DNA of 64,000 nt from Limiplasma sp031549415 (GTDB lineage: Bacteria > Bacillota > Clostridia > Christensenellales > Aristaeellaceae), in the NCBI GenBank assembly GCA_031549415.1, contig JAVBPU010000022.1, forward strand, positions 1 through 64,000, read 5' to 3'. Of the stretch, positions 24,239 to 32,448 are shown one piece after another; within the stretch, counting starts at the first letter, position 1; each line of letters begins with the position of its first letter. The notes below the pieces were generated by a model. The model saw only the letters and a list, made by a program, of their open reading frames with translations. It ran no database searches and was not told the DNA's origin. A program made the position numbers and the translations under genes.

Positions 24239-26080
24239 TTAGCCTAGAAGGAAAATGGCGGTGACGATGGCAAGGCCCAGCAAGATCCACAGCACGTAGC
24301 GGGCCTGGTTGCCGTTATGGGCTTTTTTCACCAGCAGGGAGCAAAAGCCCACGGCCTTCACCACGCCCACATCGTAGAACCAGCTGATGGCGTCGTTGAT
24401 GGTCAGGGACAGGGCCGCGTAGCCGCTGATGAGGCCCCGGGCCCAGCGGTAGGGGTCAAAGACCTGTTTTTCCGCCAGGCTGTAAATTTGGTGCAGCCCC
24501 GGCGCATAGTGGAAATGGTCGGCGGACTCGATGCCCCGGCCGGTCTTTTTGAAGCCCCGCCAGTGGTCCAACACCGCCAGCAGCAGCAGCCCAGCGGAGA
24601 TGCCCACCAAGGTCCAGTTGGTATGGCCGCCGATGTGCTCCCCATGGCCGTGTGCGCCCAAAATGGGCAGCAGCACGTGGTCCACCAGGGGCTGTTTGAA
24701 GAGGCCCAGCAGCAGGCAGGCCGCCGCCAGGATACACATGGGAACCAGCATGGCTTTGGGCGCTTCGGTCACGTCCTTGTACTCCTGGGCGGTTTTGCCA
24801 AAGAAGGCCGCATGGCCCAGCTTTAAGAAGGAGATGGGGGTAAAGAACGCGCCGATGGCCGCAATGATGTAAAACACCAGGCCGCTTTCCAAGGCTCCGT
24901 CAAAAATGAACTCCTTGGAGAAGAAGCCGTTGGTCATGGGGAAGCCCGCAATGGACAGGGCCGCCACCAAGAAGCAAACGGTGGTGACGGGCATTTTTTT
25001 GGAAAGGCCCGAAAGCTTGTTCAAATTGGTGGTGCCCGCCTGCTTTTCCACGGCCCCGGCGGTTAAAAACAGCAGGCCCTTGTACACCGCGTTGTTGAGC
25101 ATGTGGAACAGGCTGCCGATGATGCCCACGGGCAGGGCGGTGCCCATGCCCAAAATCATGTAGCCCACCTGGCTGACAGCGTGGTAGGAAAGCAGCCGCT
25201 TGAAATCCCGCTGGATCAGCGCCATCATCACGGCGCAAATCAGGGTGCCCGCGCCAAGGATCATCATCACCAGGCTCATGGGGGAACCATGCTCGAATTG
25301 GAACAGGTCCAAGGTGACCCGGCTTAGCAGGTACATGCCCAGCAGCTTTTCCAGGGTGCCCGGCAAAAAGGGCAAAAAGGGCGTAGGCGCGTCATCGGCG
25401 GCATTGGGGATCCAAGTGTGAAAGGGCATGGCTCCGGCCTTGGCCACGGCCCCGGTCATCAGCAGCACAAAGGCCACCGCGCCCCAGCCGGAGATTTCCA
25501 GGTGAATCTGCTGCATGTTCAGGGTGTTAGCCAGGAAAGCAATGAGGCCGATGCCCAGCATCATCAGCAAATCCGCCACGCCTGCGATGATGAAGGCTTT
25601 TACGGCGGTCTTTTCCGCCTTCTTGCCATTGGATACGATCATGCCGTACATGGCGCCCATGATGGCTTCCCAGAAGAACAGCATCACAATCAGGTTGTTT
25701 GCCAGCACCGCGCCGCAGACCAAGGTCTGGGTGATCATCATGCAGGCGTAGTACAGGGGGCGGTAGGGCTGCCCCTTGGCAAAGGCGGCGGTGTACAGGC
25801 TCACCAGCAGCGTGGTGAGGGTGGCGGTAAAGACGATGAAGCCGCTAAAATGGTACCAGCGCAGGGAAAAATCAATGCCAAAACCGGCCCAGGGAGCGGT
25901 GAAGCTCACTTCCTTGCCCAGCAGCAGGCAGGCCAGCACAAACTGCAAAAGGGCGCTGGCCACCGCCACGGTTTCCTTGCCATGGGCCCATTTTCTGGGC
26001 ACCAGCAGGGAAAACAGGCCAAAGCAGGCCGGGGCGGCAATGAGCCAGAGCAAAATGGTTTGATCCGCCGTGATGGTCAT
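24239..26080 (-). CDS. Antiporter-like membrane subunit (NuoL/MrpA type)
   Basis: The longest of the three antiporter-like subunits (613 residues, about 15-16 membrane segments). Glu in FFWEAIMGAM, Lys in AVAKAGAMPFHTWIPNA and Lys in FFSKEFIFDG mark the ion-translocation path. Beyond the common core there is a C-terminal extension with a His-rich loop (GAHGHGEHIGGH) and a final membrane helix, as in NuoL with its lateral arm. Its ATG overlaps the previous stop (ATGA). Confidence 0.92.
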   Translation of the reverse strand: MTITADQTILLWLIAAPACFGLFSLLVPRKWAHGKETVAVASALLQFVLACLLLGKEVSFTAPWAGFGIDFSLRWYHFSGFIVFTATLTTLLVSLYTAAFAKGQPYRPLYYACMMITQTLVCGAVLANNLIVMLFFWEAIMGAMYGMIVSNGKKAEKTAVKAFIIAGVADLLMMLGIGLIAFLANTLNMQQIHLEISGWGAVAFVLLMTGAVAKAGAMPFHTWIPNAADDAPTPFLPFLPGTLEKLLGMYLLSRVTLDLFQFEHGSPMSLVMMILGAGTLICAVMMALIQRDFKRLLSYHAVSQVGYMILGMGTALPVGIIGSLFHMLNNAVYKGLLFLTAGAVEKQAGTTNLNKLSGLSKKMPVTTVCFLVAALSIAGFPMTNGFFSKEFIFDGALESGLVFYIIAAIGAFFTPISFLKLGHAAFFGKTAQEYKDVTEAPKAMLVPMCILAAACLLLGLFKQPLVDHVLLPILGAHGHGEHIGGHTNWTLVGISAGLLLLAVLDHWRGFKKTGRGIESADHFHYAPGLHQIYSLAEKQVFDPYRWARGLISGYAALSLTINDAISWFYDVGVVKAVGFCSLLVKKAHNGNQARYVLWILLGLAIVTAIFLLG

Positions 26081-27516
26081 GGCATCATCCCTCCCAACTG
26101 CGCAACGATGGTCTCCACAAAGTTTGCGGGGTAGTACACCAGCAGCCCGCTGGCAAAGGACAGCAGGGCCAGCAGCACCACGGAAAGCATCATGCTGGGC
26201 GTGGCGTCCTTGGCATGGGCGTACTCTGCTGCGGGCGTGCCCAGAAATACCCGGGAGAAGGCCCGCAGCAGGTATAGCAGCGTCATCACGGCGCTGACGA
26301 TAAACACGATGGAAAGGATGGGCTGCCCGGCGCTGACGCTGCCCGCGATGACCATGTACTTGCTAAAGAAACCGCCAAAGGGCGGAACGCCCATGACGGA
26401 CAGGGCGCAGAGCAGGAAGCAGACCCCGGTGACCGGCATTTGCTTGAACAGCCCGCCCATCTGCCGGATGTCCTTGGTGTGGCAGGCATGCTCAATCACC
26501 CCGGCGCAAAGGAACAGCCCAGCCTTGGAAATGGCGTGCATCAAAATGTACAGCAGCCCGCCCGCCAGGGAAAGCCCGCCGGGGACAGACAGGCCCAGCA
26601 GAATGAAGCCCAGCTGGCTGACAGTGGAATAGGCAATGATGCGCTTTAGGTCATTTTCCCGGATGGCGGCCCCCGCGGACAGGGTGGCGCTCACCGCCGC
26701 GATGATGGGGACAATGGTATGAAACACCGGGGCGATGGTAAAATCTACCACAAAGAGGCGGGTAAAGACGTATACGCCGATTTTTACCAGCACCGCCGCG
26801 TGCAGCAGCGCCGTGGCGGGGGTGGGGGCCACGCCGCCGTCCGCGATCCAGGAGTGCAGGGGCAGCGTGGCGGACTTGGACAGGATGCCAAAGAGAATGA
26901 GGACCACAGCCAGGTCGGAAATGGGCTGGCCCTTCAGCACGGTCAAATCAAAGGTGCCATACTGCTGGTAAATGGCGATGAAGCCGCCCAGCATCAGCAG
27001 CGCCCCGGCCCCGGTGATCAGGAAGGCCTTGTTGGCCCGGCGCACATATTCCTTTTCCCGGAAAAAACCGATGAGACGCCAGCAGCACACCGCAGAGATT
27101 TCCCAAAAAGCATACAGGAAAATCAGGTTGGTGGTGAGGGTGATGCCCATCATGGCGCCAATGAACAGCACCACAAACAGGTAATACTCGCTTTGGTGCT
27201 CCGCGTGGGCGATGTAGCCGTAGGAATACAAGACGATGATCAGCCCTAAAAAGGCGCTGGTGAGGGCCATGAACACGGCCAGGCTATCTGCCAGCAGGCC
27301 AAAGCTGAGGCCCAGGGGCAACTCCACATGCAGGGACACCGGCGCGCCGGACAGCGCGCTGGGCACCAGCCGGGTCAGCAGCATAAACGGGAAGAGGACG
27401 AGCAGAAAGGCCAGCGCATTGCGGAACGCCGTGGACATGCGTCCGGCGATGGGCAGGACGCAGGCGCCAATCAGCGGCACAAACACCACCATGAGCAACA
27501 GGGACGGACTTACCAT
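26077..27516 (-). CDS. Antiporter-like membrane subunit (NuoM/MrpD type), first gene of the hydrogenase operon
   Basis: A 479-residue protein with about 14 membrane segments. It shows Glu in LYAFWEISAV, Lys in ILSKSATLPLHSWIADG, Lys in AVLVKIGVYV and Lys in FFSKYMVI. ATG 27516 was taken; the preceding TTG codon is also in frame, and GGGGGAGG lies upstream of both. As first gene it is closest to the operon promoter at 27591-27619. Three such subunits in one operon suggest substantial H+ or Na+ pumping per electron pair. Confidence 0.92.
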   Translation of the reverse strand: MVSPSLLLMVVFVPLIGACVLPIAGRMSTAFRNALAFLLVLFPFMLLTRLVPSALSGAPVSLHVELPLGLSFGLLADSLAVFMALTSAFLGLIIVLYSYGYIAHAEHQSEYYLFVVLFIGAMMGITLTTNLIFLYAFWEISAVCCWRLIGFFREKEYVRRANKAFLITGAGALLMLGGFIAIYQQYGTFDLTVLKGQPISDLAVVLILFGILSKSATLPLHSWIADGGVAPTPATALLHAAVLVKIGVYVFTRLFVVDFTIAPVFHTIVPIIAAVSATLSAGAAIRENDLKRIIAYSTVSQLGFILLGLSVPGGLSLAGGLLYILMHAISKAGLFLCAGVIEHACHTKDIRQMGGLFKQMPVTGVCFLLCALSVMGVPPFGGFFSKYMVIAGSVSAGQPILSIVFIVSAVMTLLYLLRAFSRVFLGTPAAEYAHAKDATPSMMLSVVLLALLSFASGLLVYYPANFVETIVAQLGGMMP

Positions 27517-27554
27517 CAAACCATACCTCCCCCGAGGAAATTCGGACGTAGAAC

Positions 27555-27583
27555 GCTTGCATGCGCGTATGCAGCATGCAAGC
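27555..27583. promoter_or_regulatory. 10-bp inverted repeat at the hydrogenase operon start
   Basis: Arms GCTTGCATGC (27555-27564) and GCATGCAAGC (27574-27583) are separated by nine bases. The repeat lies just downstream of the minus-strand -10 box, so it overlaps or follows the likely transcript start. It could be a repressor site or a 5' hairpin. Confidence 0.6.
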
Positions 27584-27590
27584 CGCCCTC

Positions 27591-27619
27591 ATTATAGGAC
27601 TGGATTCGACATCCGTCAA
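27591..27619 (-). promoter_or_regulatory. Promoter of the hydrogenase operon
   Basis: On the minus strand TTGACG (27619-27614) and a perfect TATAAT (27596-27591) are 17 bases apart. Confidence 0.8.
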
Positions 27620-27679
27620 CTGGTGTTTTCGCTGTGCATACAGAAGGTATTTTTGTCTGTTTTGCGGCATGGCGCTGGC

Positions 27680-27707
27680 TTGACTCTTACGCAAATGGGC
27701 CTATAAT
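27680..27707 (+). promoter_or_regulatory. Promoter of the hyp operon
   Basis: TTGACT (27680-27685) and TATAAT (27702-27707) are 16 bases apart; the -10 box lies about 25 bases before hypA. It diverges from the hydrogenase promoter. Confidence 0.75.
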
Positions 27708-27731
27708 AGAGCGGGAACTGGGGGGATGAAG

Positions 27732-28082
27732 GTGCATGAGTATGGGCTGACCCGGCGGATGGTGGACGTGATTTTGCGGGCGGCGGAGGAGCACCAGGCG
27801 GCAAAGGTGCTGGCGGCCCATGTGGTGGTGGGGGAAAATACCAGCATCATCCCAGGCTCTGTGCAGCTGTATTTTGACCAGATCGCCAAGGGCACAAAGG
27901 CGGAGGGCGCAAAGCTTACGGTCCGCACCGTGCCTGCCCAGATGCACTGCCCCGCCTGTGACCGCCCCTTTGTGCGGCCCCGCTTTTCCTTTGCCTGTCC
28001 TATTTGCGGCGCGTTGGGGCACCCTACCCAGGTGGGGAACGAGTTCTACGTGGAAAGCGTGGAGCTGGACGACGGGCTGTGA
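27732..28082 (+). CDS. hypA: Hydrogenase nickel-insertion protein HypA
   Basis: Delivers nickel to the large subunit together with HypB. The 116-residue protein has the zinc motif CPAC...CPIC (about residues 73-92). The start chosen is GTG at 27732: it gives the invariant Met-His-Glu N-terminus whose His2 binds nickel, and it stands six bases after GGGGGG. The ATG at 27726 touches that site and would add two residues before the His. It is the first gene of the hyp operon. Confidence 0.9.
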   Translation: MHEYGLTRRMVDVILRAAEEHQAAKVLAAHVVVGENTSIIPGSVQLYFDQIAKGTKAEGAKLTVRTVPAQMHCPACDRPFVRPRFSFACPICGALGHPTQVGNEFYVESVELDDGL

Positions 28083-28127
28083 CAGGTATTTTTGAAGGGC
28101 ATTTCTGTGAAGAAAGAAGGATTGGCA

Positions 28128-28775
28128 ATGAGCAAGAAAAATGTCGATATGATGGCGGACATCAACCGCGAAAACGATCAGATCGCGGAGGAGACCCACA
28201 AGATTCTGCAAAACAAGGGGATTTTTACCCTGAATGTGATGGGCGCGCCGGGGGTGGGCAAAACCTCCACGTTGATCCGCATTGTGGAAGGCCTGCCGGA
28301 GGTGCGCTCCGCCGTGGTGGAGGGAGACATTCAGTCGGACATTGACACGCAAAAGCTGCAAAGCCTGGGCATCCAGTCCGTGCAGATCAACACCGGCGGC
28401 GCGTGCCACATTGACGCAGGCTTGATGCACAGCACCGTGGCGGACCTGCCCCTCACAGAAAACAGCCTGCTGTTTGTGGAGAACATTGGCAATTTGGTCT
28501 GCCCTGCCGAGTTCTCCATCGGCGAGGACGCGAAGCTGCTGGTCTGCGCGGTGACCGACGGGTCGGACAAGCCCTACAAATACCCCCTGGCCTTTGAAAA
28601 GGCGGCCCTGATTGTGGTGAACAAGGCGGATTTGCTGCCCCATGTGGAGTTTGACCTGGATTATTTTACCAAGGGCATCCGGGCCCTGAACCCGGAAGCG
28701 CCCATTGTGCTGGTGTCCGCCAAAACGGGCGAGGGCTTTGCAGAGGTTTGTGAATGGATACAAAAGCGGCGGTAG
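28128..28775 (+). CDS. hypB: Hydrogenase nickel-insertion GTPase HypB
   Basis: GTP-dependent nickel chaperone. The 215-residue protein has the P-loop GAPGVGKTS near residue 39, EGDIQSDIDTQ, the metal-site motif TGGACHIDAG, ENIGNLVCP and the base-recognition motif NKAD. It lacks the His-rich N-terminal stretch and the CxxCGC motif found in some HypB, so it has no nickel store. The ATG at 28128 is used with AGAAGG upstream. Confidence 0.95.
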   Translation: MSKKNVDMMADINRENDQIAEETHKILQNKGIFTLNVMGAPGVGKTSTLIRIVEGLPEVRSAVVEGDIQSDIDTQKLQSLGIQSVQINTGGACHIDAGLMHSTVADLPLTENSLLFVENIGNLVCPAEFSIGEDAKLLVCAVTDGSDKPYKYPLAFEKAALIVVNKADLLPHVEFDLDYFTKGIRALNPEAPIVLVSAKTGEGFAEVCEWIQKRR

Positions 28776-31102
28776 GGGTTTGCGTATGCATTGAGATAGA
28801 AGGCATCGTGCAGGGGGTGGGGTTTCGGCCCTTTGTGGGGCGCATGGCCGCCAGGCACCAAATCGCGGGCAGCGTGCAAAACCGGCAAGGGGCGGTCTAT
28901 ATTGAAGCAGTCGGGGACAAGCAGGCGGTGGAAGCCTTTGCCCAGGCTTTGCAAGTAGAAAAGCCGCCCGAAAGCGTCATTTTTCGTTTTTCCTGTGTGG
29001 AACAGCCGTTGGAGCCGGACAAGGCGCTTCCCCAGGGCTTTGTGATCGCCCCCAGCCAGGGGGCGGAAGCGGGGCTGGTGATGCCCTCCCCGGATTTGGC
29101 GGTCTGCCCGGACTGCCTGCGGGAGATGAACCAGCCGGGGGACCCCCGGTACCAAAACCCGTTTATTTCCTGCACCCATTGCGGGCCCCGGTTTTCCATT
29201 TTAACCGCCATTCCGTATGACCGCGCCCATACCTCCATGGGGGGCTTCCCCCTTTGCCCCCTTTGCGATAGAGAATATAAAGAGCTGGACAACCGGCGCT
29301 TTCACGCCCAGACCGTGTGCTGCAACCAGTGCGGGCCTACGTTGCGCTTTCAGGGCCGCGAGGGGCAGACGCTGACGGGCCAGGAGGCGTTGCGGCGGGC
29401 TGTGCAGGGTTTGCGGGAGGGCCAGGTGCTGGCGGTCAAGGGCATCGGCGGGTACCATCTGGCCACGGATGCCACCCACCAAGCCTCGGTGGAGGCCCTG
29501 CGGGAGATCAAGCGCCGGGAAGCCAAGCCCTTTGCGGTGATGTTCCGGGACATGGATACCTTGCTGGGATATGCCCAGGCCAGCCATGAGGAGCAGGTGC
29601 TGCTGCAAAGCCCCGCCCGCCCCATCGTTTTGCTGCGGCGCAAGGCCTCGGCCCTGGTCCCCCAGGTGTACAGCACCAGCCCGGATGTGGGCGCGTTTTT
29701 GCCCTATACGCCTTTGCAGCATATGCTGCTTGCACACTTGCCCCCCCTGGTGATGACCAGCATGAACCTGTCCGCCTTGCCCATTGTGGCGGAGGACGGG
29801 GAGGCCCTGGCCTTTTTGCGGCACACCCCGGCCCTTTCTGGCGTGCTGTACCATGACCGGGCCATTGTGAACCCCCAGGACGATTCCGTGCTGCAGGTGG
29901 TGGACGGCAAGCCTCTTTTTCTGCGCCGCAGCCGGGGCTTTGTGCCCCTGGCACTGCCTCTTCCCGGGGGGGAAGGGCTGGCCCTGGGGGCCCAGGAAAA
30001 AAGCGTGTTCACGGTGGTGAAGGACGGGTATGCTTATCCCTCGGCGGAGCAGGGGGATTTGGACGGCCTGGAGAACTTGGACCGATACCGGGAGGCCTTG
30101 GGGTCTATGCAGACCTTGCTTTCCACCAAGCCTGGCTGGGTGGCCTATGATTGCCACCCGGAGTACACGGTGCAGGCCCTGGCAGCCCCCCTGCCGGGGC
30201 ACAAGCAGCCGGTGTTTCACCATCATGCCCACATCGCCTCGGTGATGGCGGAGCATGATTTGCAGGGCCCGGTGATCGGCGTGGCCTTTGACGGCACCGG
30301 GTACGGCCCGGATAGCACGGTGTGGGGCGGCGAGTTTTTGGTGGCCACCCGGCAGGATTTCCGCCGGGCCGCCCATTTGAAGCCCGTGCGGATGCTGGGC
30401 GGGGAGGAGTCTGTGCGCAAGGCTTGGCTGACGGCCCAGTGCTACCGCTACGACGCGGGAAAGCGGGACGGGCTGGACCCGCTGGTTGAGGGGGCGCTGG
30501 ACCACCGGGTGAACACCTGGCTTTGTTCCAGCATGGGTCGGCTGTTTGACGGGGTCAGCTCCTTGCTGGGCCTGTGCCATGTGTCCACCTATGGGGGCCA
30601 GTGCGCCATCGCGCTGTCGGACGCGGCCGCTGCCTACGCGCTGGAACATGGGCAGGAAAACATGGATGGCGAGGTGGACGCGCAGGAAAAAAGGGCTGAG
30701 CCCCCCGCGCTCCCCCTGCCGTATACCGTGGGGCCCCAAGGGATCATCGACTTTGCCCCGGCCCTGCTGGCGCTGCTGGGCAGGCAGGCCCAAGGGGAGG
30801 CGACCGGCAGGCTGGCCTACGCCTTTCATGGGACGGTGGCGGACATGGTGCTGGAAGTGGCGACGCGCCTTGCGGAAGCGGAAGGCCTGCGCACCGTATG
30901 CCTGTCCGGCGGGGTGTTTCAAAACCGGCTGCTGTTGGAGATGATTCTCGCAAGGCTGCGGGTCCACGGGTTTCTCCTCTATTGGAACCAGGCCGTGCCC
31001 CCAGGGGACGGCGGCATTTCTTTGGGCCAGGCGGCCATTGCGCTGGCCACGCAGAAGGAGGGGACGGACGATGTGCATAGCGGTTCCGGGCAAGCTGATT
31101 GA
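28754..31102 (+). CDS. hypF: Carbamoyltransferase HypF
   Basis: Starts synthesis of the CN ligands of the active-site iron by carbamoylating HypE. The 782-residue protein has, in order, an acylphosphatase domain (GIVQGVGFRPFV), two zinc-finger motifs (CPDCLREM.. and CTHCGPR; CPLCDREY.. and CNQCGP), a YrdC-like domain, and a Kae1-like domain with HHHAHIASVMAEH. It overlaps hypB by 22 bases at its start and hypC by 32 bases at its end, so translation of all three is coupled. Confidence 0.95.
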   Translation: MDTKAAVGVCVCIEIEGIVQGVGFRPFVGRMAARHQIAGSVQNRQGAVYIEAVGDKQAVEAFAQALQVEKPPESVIFRFSCVEQPLEPDKALPQGFVIAPSQGAEAGLVMPSPDLAVCPDCLREMNQPGDPRYQNPFISCTHCGPRFSILTAIPYDRAHTSMGGFPLCPLCDREYKELDNRRFHAQTVCCNQCGPTLRFQGREGQTLTGQEALRRAVQGLREGQVLAVKGIGGYHLATDATHQASVEALREIKRREAKPFAVMFRDMDTLLGYAQASHEEQVLLQSPARPIVLLRRKASALVPQVYSTSPDVGAFLPYTPLQHMLLAHLPPLVMTSMNLSALPIVAEDGEALAFLRHTPALSGVLYHDRAIVNPQDDSVLQVVDGKPLFLRRSRGFVPLALPLPGGEGLALGAQEKSVFTVVKDGYAYPSAEQGDLDGLENLDRYREALGSMQTLLSTKPGWVAYDCHPEYTVQALAAPLPGHKQPVFHHHAHIASVMAEHDLQGPVIGVAFDGTGYGPDSTVWGGEFLVATRQDFRRAAHLKPVRMLGGEESVRKAWLTAQCYRYDAGKRDGLDPLVEGALDHRVNTWLCSSMGRLFDGVSSLLGLCHVSTYGGQCAIALSDAAAAYALEHGQENMDGEVDAQEKRAEPPALPLPYTVGPQGIIDFAPALLALLGRQAQGEATGRLAYAFHGTVADMVLEVATRLAEAEGLRTVCLSGGVFQNRLLLEMILARLRVHGFLLYWNQAVPPGDGGISLGQAAIALATQKEGTDDVHSGSGQAD

Positions 31103-31295
31103 AAAGGACGGGGCCAGGGGCCAGTGCGACGTGCGGGGGAATATCATCTCCGTGGAGCTGGGCTTGGTGGACTGCGCCCCGGGGGATTACCTGCTGGTCC
31201 ATGCGGGCTGCGCCATCCAGAGGGTGAACCAGGCGGAAGCGGAAGAACTGCTGGAACTGCTTGCCATGGTGGATGCCTATGCAGCAGAGGATTGA
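31071..31295 (+). CDS. hypC: Hydrogenase assembly chaperone HypC
   Basis: Small chaperone that with HypD carries the Fe(CN)2CO unit to the large subunit. The 74-residue protein begins MCIAVPGK, with the essential Cys2, and contains GDYLLVHAGCAI. AAGGAGG precedes the ATG, which lies inside the end of hypF. Its own end overlaps hypD. Confidence 0.95.
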   Translation: MCIAVPGKLIEKDGARGQCDVRGNIISVELGLVDCAPGDYLLVHAGCAIQRVNQAEAEELLELLAMVDAYAAED

Positions 31296-32331
31296 CGGGC
31301 TGGCGAGCAAGCTGCGGGAGTACGATGGGCCGCCCCTCCGTCTGATGGAGGTCTGCGGCACCCACACTGCCGCCATTTCCAAGCTGGGCATCGCCTCGCT
31401 GCTGCCGGATAGCATTCGCCTCATTTCCGGGCCGGGCTGCCCGGTGTGCGTCACCCCTGCCGGGTACATTGATGCCCTGTGCGCCTTGGCCAAGCGGGAC
31501 GACACCACCGTGCTGACCTTTGGCGATATGCTGCGGGTGCCGGGCCGGAAAACCTCCTTGATGGAAGCCCAGGCGGAGGGCGGCAGCCTGCGGATGATGT
31601 ACTCGCCCATGGAGGCGGTTCGCCTGGCCCAGGCCCAGCCGGAGCGGCGTTTTGTGGTGGCGGCCCTGGGCTTTGAAACCACCTTGCCCCTGTACGCCCT
31701 GCTGGTGCGGCGTCTGCAGGCGGAGGGGGTGGGCAACGTGCGGCTGCTGTCCCAGCTGAAAGCCCTGCTGCCCTGCCTTTGTTGGCTCTGCGACCATGAC
31801 CCGGCCATCCATGGATTCATCGGCCCCGGCCATGTGAGCGCCATTTTGGGAGCGGAGGCCTACGGGCCTTTTTGCGAGACCTACCGGCGGCCCGTGGCCA
31901 TCGCAGGCTTTGGCTATGAGCATCTGGTGATCGCCCTCCATGATTTGATCTCCCAGATCACCAAGGGCCGGCACCGGGCGCGCAACTTCTACCCCTCGGT
32001 GGTGCTGCCTAAGGGGAATGAAAAAGCCCAAAGGCTGATCGGTGAATTTTTTGTACCAAAGGCGTCCCCCTGGCGGGGGATGGGGGAGATTCCCGGCTCC
32101 GGCTACGGGCTGGCTCCGGCCTATGCCGCCTTTGAAGAGCCCATGAACTGGGCAGAGGAGGACCAGGACCCGGCGGGCTGCCGCTGTGCCAGCGTGATCC
32201 TGGGCCGCTGCGCCCCGCGGGATTGCCCGTTGTTTGGGAAAACCTGCACCCCAGAAAACCCCGTAGGCCCCTGCATGGTTTCCAGCGAGGGCACCTGCGG
32301 CATCTGGTATCAAACGGACCGTATGCGGTGA
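31279..32331 (+). CDS. hypD: Hydrogenase maturation Fe-S protein HypD
   Basis: Scaffold where the Fe(CN)2CO unit is assembled. The 350-residue protein has MEVCGTHT, SGPGCPVCVTP, GFETT, FIGPGHVSAI, and C-terminal Cys motifs (GCRCASVILGRCAPRDCPLFG, broken here as GCRC / GRC / DCPLFGKTC) for its [4Fe-4S] cluster. Start choice is uncertain: ATG 31279 overlaps hypC, and ATGs at 31267 or 31270 are in range. Its stop is followed by a 100-base repeat-rich gap before hypE. Confidence 0.94.
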   Translation: MQQRIDGLASKLREYDGPPLRLMEVCGTHTAAISKLGIASLLPDSIRLISGPGCPVCVTPAGYIDALCALAKRDDTTVLTFGDMLRVPGRKTSLMEAQAEGGSLRMMYSPMEAVRLAQAQPERRFVVAALGFETTLPLYALLVRRLQAEGVGNVRLLSQLKALLPCLCWLCDHDPAIHGFIGPGHVSAILGAEAYGPFCETYRRPVAIAGFGYEHLVIALHDLISQITKGRHRARNFYPSVVLPKGNEKAQRLIGEFFVPKASPWRGMGEIPGSGYGLAPAYAAFEEPMNWAEEDQDPAGCRCASVILGRCAPRDCPLFGKTCTPENPVGPCMVSSEGTCGIWYQTDRMR

Positions 32332-32336
32332 TAGGC

Positions 32337-32435
32337 AAGCGGTAACCAAGGAAAGCGGTAAAACGAAAGCGGTAACAAAGAAAGCGGCAAAAGCAAGAAG
32401 TAAAACGCCTGCGGTAAAACGAAAGCGGCAAAGCG
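32337..32435 (+). repeat. Short A-rich repeats between hypD and hypE
   Basis: About six imperfect copies of an AAAGCGGTAAAAC-like unit of 12-15 bases fill the gap between the two genes. The only other signal is the hypE ribosome binding site (AAAGGAG) just after. No hairpin or frame explains them. Confidence 0.7.
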
Positions 32436-32448
32436 CAAAAGGAGCCCT

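Noticed and set aside
29201..31147. 648-codon open frame on the minus strand opposite hypF
   Set aside because: His/Gln/Gly-rich shadow of a high-GC gene; no family motifs, and hypF on the other strand is complete.
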